Shown here in pieces: positions 24,043-32,896 of a stretch of DNA of 64,000 bases. The notes beneath the pieces are model-generated. The model did no database searches, was not told the origin of the DNA, and worked only from the letters and a program-made list of their open reading frames with translations. This stretch comes from Phycomyces nitens (taxonomy: Eukaryota; Mucoromycota; Mucoromycetes; Mucorales; Phycomycetaceae), in contig JAHRBC010000003.1 in assembly GCA_022702545.1 (NCBI GenBank), positions 1,922,001 through 1,986,000 on the forward strand. Reading direction: 5' to 3'. The first letter of the stretch is position 1. The number at the start of each line of letters is the position of its first letter. A program made the position numbers and the translations under genes.

Positions 24043-24812
24043 TTTTTTTGGAAAGAGCTTTGAACGTGTCCGTTTTGCTTTTTATTATTGATAATAATAT
24101 TTTACAAATCAATTACATGTTGGCTTTACGGAAATATCCTTGTAGCTGAAATAACCGATATAATAGGTGGTACTGATTAGCCACAGCATAAACGGCTTAG
24201 ATTTTGTACAGCGTGTAACTGTAAGTGAACTATGGCCTCTTACCCATGATAATAAGTAATCAAAACTGCACGAATAGAGTCAATAGTCATATTCTACATC
24301 TTTTTATTTTTATTTTATTTTTTAGAGCACTTTTCTCATTCAAATTACATCATTTCAATAGAGCATTTGAGAGACAGGAGGAGCTTTTATGTGATGAATG
24401 AAAGCTTGTTATTAGTGTAACTCTTTTGAATTGATCATCTACGGATATTTATAAAAAAAAGAGACTAGCATACATATACAAGCAGTTGTAATACAAGCAA
24501 AACATGGAGAAATCCTTGAAACGCCCCTCCTTTTTTTTAATAAACGAAAAAGAAATTCCCAGACTTATAAATGAGCAAAAATCAATGCAATTCATTCGAT
24601 AAAATGAAGAATACTTGTGCAGCAATACTTGGAAATATCACAGTTTATGTCAGATACAATCTATCATTCAATTTCAAAGTCTACAATTCAGAAAACTATT
24701 CTTGGGATTATCATGTCTTCTTGCTCATCCGTCTACAGACTACGGATATTAAATATACATGAGAAAAACCTATTATAATTTGCCAATCATTCCCAAAAAC
24801 AAAAACACAGAT

Positions 24813-24866
24813 AAAAAATGGGATCATGTCATTTGGAATGATGAGTCAAGATTCACGCTTTCCTAA
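24813..24866 (+). pseudogene. short Tc1 transposase fragment (DES motif)
   Basis: The + strand reads WDHVIWNDESRFTLS, the hallmark W-x-x-V-I-x-x-D-E-S-R-F block around the first catalytic Asp of Tc1 transposases. Frames on either side are broken at once. It lies next to, but in opposite orientation to, the Tc1 remnant at 24950-25615, so it belongs to a different element copy. Confidence 0.6.
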
Positions 24867-24949
24867 AGACGGCATCGTATTTAACAGAGTACTATAGTTA
24901 TTTTGATTCATATAGTTATTAGTAAAACCTTGATTTATTACTGTTTTAT

Positions 24950-25618
24950 TTGATACAAATGGCCATCATTTTCAATATTGAAAAGATTCTTGTAGAATGG
25001 CAATAAACAGTTTTTGAAGTCTCTTTATATTCATGGAATTCAGCATAAAAGTTGGCCCAGTCCCATCTATATACATCCCCAGAGTATAGTAGAACGTCCA
25101 TTTCTTAACCCAAAAAGGATAAAGTCCATCACTCTAAATCACACTTTCCAATGCTGATTCCAATTATTTAAAGGATCATAAAAATGAAAATTGCTTACAA
25201 TTATGCTCTTTAGACATGGAGTAGTTTACAAGAGTTATACATGGGGATAAAAACCCATTTTGTGCAAAGATGTGCTAATAGTCTTTGCACAAACAGACTT
25301 TCCCGTCTCTTCATTTATTGCACGAGTCAAGTCAACCAAAATTTGATGCTGACTTCTCTTGAAGATTAAACCAACAACTCTTTGTTCTCTGGGTGAAAGT
25401 ATATATGGTCTTTCCAAACCCTCCTGGTCAGCAACAGACCCAGTTTCTTTGTATTTCTTAATAATATGAGTGATTGTGGTTGGTGGAATGTCTTGGTTCC
25501 TGGCAATGTCTGCAATTCTCATTTCATTCATCCAAAGGTTAATAACGGTGACTTTTCTCAAGTCTGAAAGCTTCGTGATTGTCTTGCTAAGTTTAGAGTC
25601 TTGAACTTTGGGCATAAT
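24950..25618 (-). pseudogene. Tc1-like transposase remnant, split from its 5' end by a LINE
   Basis: From an ATG at 25615 the minus strand encodes MPKVQDSKLSK and an N-terminal helix-turn-helix pair typical of Tc1 elements (LRKVTVINLWMNEMRIADIA, then IPPTTITHIIKKYKETGSV). A second DNA-binding helix group follows (LSPREQRVVGLIFKR, KTISTSLHKMGFYPHV), and a stop comes at 25237. Beyond it the frame is broken, but pieces corresponding to the catalytic core can be followed to about 24950 (GMYIDGTGPTF and onward). The element is dead. Three bases upstream of the start codon the 13-bp duplication of the LINE insertion begins. The missing upstream sequence and terminal repeat should therefore resume at 29823. 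Confidence 0.8.
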
Positions 25619-25631
25619 GTTAAAGAGGAAT
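25619..25631. repeat. LINE target-site duplication, left copy
   Basis: GTTAAAGAGGAAT, repeated exactly at 29810-29822, at the two ends of the LINE insertion. Confidence 0.9.
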
Positions 25632-25894
25632 TGACCTTTGAGGCAAGTATCATCGAAGAAGAACGAAAAACTGCAGCTTTGCAATTCCTGACCTCGGAAA
25701 ACCGAAACACGCTTTTAACAGATACTGGTGATGAGGCTGAAATTGGTGATGTGGAGATGAGTGAGGCCGATGATAAACAGGGCAACAAGAAAACAAAGGT
25801 GCCAACCAAGAAAAACCTTTTGAGGGAGGAATCCAAGAAGAATATACTACCTGATGGCGCAAAGCGCAACCGCAACCCTCCAACTAAATTATGA
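25632..25894 (+). pseudogene. LINE ORF1, C-terminal end
   Basis: The frame from the insertion junction reads LTFEASIIEEERKTAALQF and continues through an acidic stretch (GDEAEIGDVEMSEADD) and a basic tail (KKTKVPTKKNL...KRNRNPP), ending at TGA 25892-25894. Composition suits the charged C-terminal end of an ORF1 nucleic-acid-binding protein. No zinc knuckles are visible in the part that remains. The stop overlaps the ORF2 start as ATGA. Confidence 0.7.
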
Positions 25895-28800
25895 ATACAA
25901 TAAAAATTGCAACAATCAACTGCCAGGGGCATACCAAGACCTCTGACCCTCAACGTCGCAACCACTTTATCTGACACTTCTGTTCACAACATATCCAAAT
26001 TCTCGCAATCCAAGAATCACACGCCAAAGACAAAAAAACCCCCCAAGAACTCTTTCACACCCAATTCCAAGCACATGAAAGCCAGTGGACACAACATTGT
26101 GGTCTTGTCTCCCTCTCAACAACCATTTCTTTCTCTGAAACTTACACCAGCCTCTGTGGTAAAAGTATATTTGGCACTATACATCACTCTAACAACCATT
26201 TCGACCCTATTCAGATTGTGGTGAAATATGCCCCTACCGTAGTATCAGACCGCAAGATCTTTTTCACATCTCTTCTTCAGATCTCTCCATTCTCACAGCC
26301 CCTCCCACCGTCCTTCCTCCTGGTTTTTGGGGACTTCAACTACACATACAACCGTGCTTCATCCAACCCTCGCCGAGCCCCAATCGCATGGCTCAGCTAC
26401 ATCTCCAACACGCTGATTGATTGCATTACCGACAAAGGCCAGAATCCTATGCCAAAATTCTCCCGTGGTGTGCATATGAGCAGCATTGACTACATATTCA
26501 TCTCTCCTAAACTAGCACATCTCAAGCACGAATCTTCTATAGACTATATCAATCCTACTTGGTCTGATCACTTTCTTCTCTCTACTACTCTGTCACTCGG
26601 TGCATCACGCACAGGAAAAAGGCTATGGAGGGCCGATCCCCCGTTTAGCTTTATCACCATATTTTCGAGACCAATTGTCTCAGAGCTTACAACATATCCT
26701 ACCTAGTATACCACATTTACCTCTACCTCAAGATCAATGGGAGAAGATCAAAGCTACTTTTCGGCGTATTGCCAAACGGCACACCCGGGGGGCAACATCT
26801 TGGAGGGTGAAACGAGAAAAGGCATTGCAAAGTAAACGAAACCGTCTCATGCGACAGTACAAGATTGATAATATCTGGGACAACGAGCTTACAGCCATAG
26901 AACGTGAGTTATCTGATATTCAACAAGAAAACGTTGAATTACTTACTCTACGGGCCCAAAATCACTGGTGAGAAAATGGAGAACGATCAGCCGGCTATCT
27001 TAAGCGCACTATTGCGGCAAAAAAAGCTCGCAAGGATATCCCGTTTTTAAGACAACCTATATCAAATACCATGTGTACTACCCCGGATACCATGACGGCG
27101 GCTACTACTAGCTTTTGTGAACAATTGTATACAGTGGATCCAGTGGACAACCCTGCAATTGACGATTCGCTCCAACGCCTCCCCGAAGATCTGTTTCTGA
27201 GCGATTCGACTAGATTGTCTATGGAGGCTCCCTTCTTAGTTGATGACATTCGAGCTGCAGCCAACTGATCACCTAATCAGAGCAGCTCTGGACCAGACGG
27301 TCTGCCTTACAAAATAGTATCTTTGATATTCTCGGAATATGAGTACGCAGACCTGATTCACACCATATACAATGATGCACTGCTCTATGGTATCTTCTCT
27401 CTATCTTGGAGCTCCACCTGTCTATCTCTGCTGCCAAAAAAGCGTGACCTTTATAGCCTAAAAAATTGGCGCCCAATTGCATTGATCAATACCGATGCAA
27501 AAGTCTTCACTCGCCTGATGAATTCCTGAATAGCTGACGCCTTCCACTCCCTGGTTAATTGATATCAGACTGGATTCGTCCAAGGCCGTTTTATCGCAGA
27601 CAATGTAATTATGGCTCGCATGGTTATGGAACACGCCAGGGTCTCTTCCAGTAGTGCGATTGGGCTGATGCTTGACAAAAAAAAAGCGTATGATCGCGTG
27701 CACCCAGCATACCTAAAACAAGTCTTACAGCACTTTAGGTTTCCTGATTCAGTAATCCACTGCATTTCCCAACTTTTCTTTTCTACTCGTATCTCCATCA
27801 ATGTCAATGGATATCTGGCACCACCTATTGTTCAACAACAAGGGCTCCGTCAAGGTGATCCACTGTCACCAGTACTATTTAATCTTGCGTTTGAACCATT
27901 GCTCCGCAGATTAATTGGCGATTAAGCTCTCAATGGATTCGGTCCTGGACCAGTGGATAACAATCCCATCATGCCCCCGCCTGTTAAATGCTTAGCTTAT
28001 GCAGATGATGTCTTGGTCTTTCTCCAGATACTTGCCGATCTTGACATTCTGTACCACCATCTGGACACATATTCTTGTGCGTCCAATGCTAGGATCAATC
28101 TACACAAGACAGAAGCCTTTTCATTGTCTGGGGCACCTCTACCTGAATGGCAAACATATCTACAAGCACAGTCTATAACTTCATGGCATGACCATACTCC
28201 CCCGACTGCATTGACTTGCCTAGGATTTCCATTGATATCTTCTCTGACCCAAAGGGATCTCTTTTGCACAAAGCTTCTACAAACCATTGAGTCAGCCTGC
28301 CACATTCACTCCCAAAGTTTTCTTTCGGTGCTTGGCCGGGCCATTGTTCTTAACACCTTGATTCTCTCCCGTATTTTGCTTGTTCTCCGGGTTATCACTG
28401 TTCCTCAAAAGTTTTTTTGACAAACTTCGCTCGAGTACGGGGAAATTTATTTGACAGAAGATATTCCCATTGGCTAGCCTTGCATCTCTTTGTTTCCCTC
28501 GCTTTAAAGGTGGTCTAGGAGTTCTGGATCCCCAGATCCAACAAAAAGCTCTCTCAATAAGATAGTTACAGCCCATAATGGACCTTACAGTACCAAAATC
28601 CTTTGTTCCACCATGGCTCATAAACTTTTTGGATCCTCATAAGCAATACGGTGATACTCGCCTCCCTCTCCTATTTCATCGACTATGAAGATCCCCTTTG
28701 CGGTCAGCCCAAAATGTCTTCCACTATCTTCTGTCAGCCATTGACGCTATCCCTCGCGACTTCTCATTTGTTACCATTAATTATCCCACTTGTTTTTCCT

Positions 28801-29678
28801 TGCCTATACTCGATGTGGTGGTATACTCAGACCCTTCGGACCGTAATACTACTGGCTGGAAAAGACTCCTTGCCTCCGACGGATTTGTGTATGATGAAGA
28901 CCTGCGGACTATCCGTCAACGTACCTCAACTGAAAGACCTGTATCACCATATCTTGTCTCCAAGCTATTCCGAGACTTGTCCACTTTTAGGGCCGAACTC
29001 ACACCTTTCTTTTGGCGGGCCACTTTACCACCCAACGACCACCCTGCTTTGCAACTTCCTACCAATCTTCTCATTGTTGATGGGTCTCCATTTGTTAGCG
29101 CTCTTCAGACTGGTTGCTCTCGTTTTACTGCGATCAACACACGCCAATTCCGAGATATTTGCCGCGACCCTGAAAAATCCCCACCTACATTGTATCCTCT
29201 AACACCGCGACAATGGAAATACTTCTGGTCTCTCCCAATCCACCATACCACCCGGAGTATTTGGTATCGAGCTATCCTAAACACTCTCTCCTGCAGAGTG
29301 ACTCTTCACAATCGTGCACCTACTATCTTTGTAACACCTGAATGTCCCATATGCACAAATGAAGACGACACTCTTTTTCACTTTCTCTACCAGTGCCCTC
29401 TCAAATGGCCTATATGGCGGTCTATTTGGATCCAATATTTTGGCCATGAGCCACAGACGTCAGAACTACACAGCGCACCCTTTGGCTTCGTCTTTCCAAT
29501 ACTATCCAGCAATTATTCTCACTTGCACTCTTGCCACATTATTAGCAGCACCCTACTGGCTATATGGCGCTCTCACTGGAGCTATGTCTTTGATGCTACA
29601 CCTTTCCGTACCCCTATCATTCTTGCCAACATAAACTCTCTCACTGCACAATTTGCTTTCAATATAGACTTAACATAG
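25891..29678 (+). pseudogene. LINE ORF2: APE endonuclease / reverse transcriptase, inactivated
   Basis: The frame starts MNTIKIATINCQGHTKT at 25891. The endonuclease part holds NCQG, AIQESHAKD, LLVFGDFNYTYN and a final TWSDHFLL, the APE-type catalytic landmarks. The reverse transcriptase part holds SSGPDGLPY, LLPKK, LKNWRPIALINTDAK, QTGFVQGRFIADN, LDKKKAYDRV, QQGLRQGDPLSPVLFNLAF and the active-site YADD (27998-28009). The C-terminus has a CPIC...H...CP zinc-like motif (about 29344-29398) preceded by WYRAILNTLSCR. Inactivating changes include in-frame stops after HFI, before ENGER, after AAN, after MNS, after LVN and after LIGD, plus frame changes between 26.5 and 26.7 kb and near 28.4-28.7 kb. 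The second residue of LDFEKAYD is altered to Lys. It cannot make a full protein. Confidence 0.92.
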
Positions 29679-29809
29679 AGATCCCTCTGATCTCATTTTT
29701 TTTCTTTTTTCTTTTTTTTACAACATATCCCTACAAAAATATAAAAATAATTGTGCTCCTTTCGCAACACACAATAAAAATTGGGACTAGTTCCCCTCTA
29801 CAAAAAAAA

Positions 29810-29822
29810 GTTAAAGAGGAAT
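29810..29822. repeat. LINE target-site duplication, right copy
   Basis: GTTAAAGAGGAAT, identical to 25619-25631, immediately after the terminal A run of the LINE. Sequence from 29823 should be the displaced 5' part of the Tc1 element. I could not identify its terminal inverted repeat before the Hsp70-like gene begins. Confidence 0.9.
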
Positions 29823-29942
29823 GATTGCAGAGATTGCAAAAAAAAAAGCTAAAGAATAAATAGCCGACATTGAATGGGTACTGTTTTCTTTGACATTATC
29901 TTGTTGTAAAGTGTCCATTTTATAGTATTGAAACTAATATAT

Positions 29943-32040
29943 TTAGGGAAGAGTTCGCACCATATCCTTCTTTAAAGATCTAAGCTTTTCTTTAAAAAAT
30001 AAAAATGGGTCGAATTCTTTGTAGTTTTGAATTGTCTTTTTCCCAGTAACATCCCAGATTGTGACGTATTCGAATTCTTTGCCTGCAACATTCACCTTGA
30101 CTTCAATTCTGTCCAAGCCAAACCGCATCTTCATAACCATTATCTCATGGTCAACCTCTTCTCTTGTACCAATTGTAAATTGAGTGCCAAGAATAGCAAC
30201 TAGATCAATCTCTTGAGAAGTAGGGTGTTCAGGAATTGGATCTTCACCATCGTACGCATACAAAGCTATTGATCAATATTATTAGATTGAATTTAATAAA
30301 GATCTAATTTTGATCTTACATATAATTGGGAGCTTATCGTTTGACCAATATATCTTTTTAGAAATCCATGTATCCTCGTTGACTGGATGGCCTTTATGGA
30401 TATACACATGGAATTTATCTTTGTCAAATTGTGCTTTAGTATTGTTCTTTTTTTTATCTGGTGAACACAGCTTGATTCCATATGTACGGCGTAGGATACG
30501 TTGGGTAATTATACGTGGTTTGGTACTAAATAGAATTCCTCCTTTTATTATGGCCTCGTTTCCATTTTCAATGACCTTGATTCGCCTCGCTTTACTCTTA
30601 AAAGCATCCTTGATCCGCCTTTGAAGGTATGGAGACCGACCGAATCCTCCAGTTATAAACATGACATCAATATCTATGTCATTAAGCTGTTCGAATTGTT
30701 TATCAATCGTACAAAGTACTTTGGCTACTACCGGATCAAATACTTTTGTACGAATTTCATCCAATGTGAATCCGTTTTCTTCGCTGATATTGGGATGTCC
30801 ACTGATGTAACATTCATTAAGCTCTTTTAGATGGTAGGATACTCCGTATTTTTTTTCATCATCATAATCACCATCAAATATTGCCTATATAATAGTCCAA
30901 GATAAACATTTAATTCGCATTAGCATATTCAACTGTTTAATATACAATACCGTGGCTATTTTACCTTGAACCGATTAAATTTGTACATGACTTCTTTTAT
31001 ATTTTCTTTCTTATAACCATGGTACTTAGATAGTCTTTCGTCAAATAGGTCTTTGAATCGAATGTTCAAGAATGCTGACCCGCAAGAACCACCAGTTCCC
31101 ATTGTGATTTCCCTTAAGCCACCTGCTCCCAATGAATCGTCCTTTTCGAATACGGCAAGGTCTACAGTTCCACCACCAGCATCACAAATCATGTAAAGAC
31201 TCCCACTAGAGAGTTCTAGTTCAGGAGATATATGCTCGGCATACAAGGCAGCTGCTACAGCTTCATCGACAATCAGCAGTTTATCTGGTGGATCGTCTAT
31301 TTTGATAAGATTGGATAATATGGCAGCCTCTCTCATTATATTCTTTGATTCCTCGGACCACATGGTCGGAACTGCCATACAGAATCTGTGCTTGGAGGGG
31401 TCATTATATTGAGGATTATATGCAGCCAGTATTTCGTAGATGTCCTTGCGCATGTAACTCAAATAATCAGCAATAACTAAAAACATGATATCAATAACTA
31501 GGTACATAAGATCATCTCTTGATTACCTTGGACTGAAGACTTATTGTATGGTAGGGGAGGAAGATCTTCTTCTTTGGCGGTTCGATCCAGCCACAGTTTA
31601 AAGTTGGTCACGTAATATCCAGACTCAGGATTATCCTTGTATACCCTGTCAGCAATTAATCCATACCCATATGGTTTGTTTCTCTTTGTAGAAAACAAAT
31701 TGCAACTCTTTTCATAAAACAGTGTAGTGGTATTATACTTTAAATTCCAGGTAGGATCGTATTCCCTGGATGGTTATAGTAATCGATTTGATTAAGTGGG
31801 TGTGAAGGGTAAGACTTGATATCATTGCAAATGGTATTCTGCTCCAAGACGTACAAAGAAAATTCATTTGTCCCCCGTTTATATGGTACATCTGGGTTCT
31901 TTAAAGACCATATTTTATATCCAGAATAAGTGGTTCCAAAGTCTAATACGTTTCGGATTAATACAAGAATACTTTTGAATAAGATATACAATACCTATAC
32001 TAATGAAAACATCGTACTCATCCAAGGGGTCTTTTGTCAT
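29943..32040 (-). CDS. HSPA12-like Hsp70-family ATPase
   Basis: Predicted actin/Hsp70-fold ATPase of the HSPA12A/B-like group, which is expanded in Mucoromycota. Six exons (32040-31995, 31942-31816, 31765-31527, 31476-30965, 30884-30320, 30265-29943) sum to exactly 604 codons, so the gene appears intact (603 residues). Nucleotide-binding motifs are in place: phosphate-1 IDFGTTYSGYKIW near residue 15, DEAVAAALYAEH, phosphate-2 MICDAGGGTVDLAVFE, and the adenosine motif MFITGGFGRSPYLQRRI. The C-terminal half lacks the classical Hsp70 substrate domain and EEVD end, as expected for this group. Exon 2 to exon 3 uses a 50-nt intron with a weak donor (GTCTTA). Without removing it the frame ends early. 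Client and role are unknown. It lies between a LINE and a Fanzor relic. Confidence 0.88.
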
Positions 32041-32896
32041 TTAGGATGTGTGCTTGTGGGTAAAGTAAAAGAGAAAGAGAAAGAGAGTAGACATTTAGAT
32101 GGGCTTGGAATGGATCTCTTGAAATAGATTTTGATGTTGTACTAAACAATAGATTCGTCTTTTTTGAGTCATAGAAACATAGTCAAATGTATCCACTTGA
32201 TAAATTACTCTATTGGCTAGAATGGCTTGATAATCTCTTTATAGACCCATGGTGATATCTATCACAGTTTCAATTTTGTTTGAACATGTAATGTATAGGG
32301 ACATGAATATCTTGGGTGCTGTTATGAGTAGGTACAGAGTGTAACAGCAGGTCGCAAGGCCGTTGGTTCAAATCATGTGCGGCGTTTTTTTGGTGATATT
32401 GTATCGATTATGCTATCGATAAGCTTTTAATGTACCGTTAGGAACGGGTAGTTATTTATGTTAGTTGATGATTTGGGGTTGAGAATTCTTATGAATAAAT
32501 GGTATAGTTGATACGCAATATTATAATGGAAAGAATACTGTCGTTTATTGGTTGACTATAGAAATAAATTATAAGGTGGATCAAGTAGTGGTCCGGGCAC
32601 CCACTTCAACATCCCGTGATTCGCATCACCCCCTTATCACAATATAATCCTCTAAAAGTAGTATACCTTCTAAGTATTTCTACTTGAGATTGATACGATG
32701 TTAGTTTTTTTTTCTAGACGAATCAAAATTAGTTTTTAGACAAAGTAAAAATGGAAATGAGACAAAAAGAAATTAATTTTGAAACGAATAGAGATTTATG
32801 TTTAGATGTATTTACCTGTAATGATCTTAATCCTTTAAAAAAGGGAAACCGTGTTTATTACGGCGATACTGGTTTTTGTGAGGATCAAAGTTGAGT
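32041..32896. other. intergenic with a tRNA-like fragment
   Basis: Upstream region of the Hsp70-like gene. Apart from the tRNA-like piece at about 32310-32385 I see no gene. A short GAGAAAGAGAAAGAG purine run lies near 32071-32085, in the presumed Hsp70 promoter. Confidence 0.5.
32310..32388 (+). repeat. tRNA-like fragment followed by a T run
   Basis: An A-box-like TGAGTAGGTA and a B box GGTTCAAATC are spaced as in a tRNA, followed by GTGCGGCG and TTTTTTT, a Pol III terminator. The acceptor stem cannot be closed, since no CGCCGCAC-like strand occurs upstream. This is therefore a pseudo-tRNA or SINE head. It is not obviously the same family as the 7.15-kb element. Confidence 0.4.

Larger units (their letters stand above)
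19107..24810. other. long AT-rich region without supported genes
   Basis: These 5.7 kb contain no frame that I can link to a protein family. They contain microsatellites (ATT/TTA near 19960-20055, ATA near 20289-20318, CA near 23342-23356), a heptamer-like ACCAAAA repeat and a poly-G run. Short frames such as the one at 21655-21867 (-) have isolated Cys/His residues but no family pattern I trust. Confidence 0.5.
25632..29809 (+). mobile_element. non-LTR retrotransposon (LINE), 5'-truncated, degenerate
   Basis: A 4.2-kb insertion flanked by an exact 13-bp target-site duplication. It contains the end of an ORF1, a full-length but stop-riddled ORF2 (endonuclease, reverse transcriptase, C-terminal zinc motif), a T-rich 3' UTR and a terminal run of eight A before the duplication. 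It inserted into the 5' leader of a Tc1 transposon on the opposite strand. Size, ORF order, APE-type endonuclease and short target duplication are all classic for LINEs copied by target-primed reverse transcription. The 5' end falls inside ORF1, so this copy was truncated on insertion. Confidence 0.95.

Noticed and set aside
24813..25618. One single Tc1 element covering the whole 0.8 kb
   Set aside because: The DES-motif fragment is on the + strand while the HTH half is on the - strand, so at least two copies are involved.
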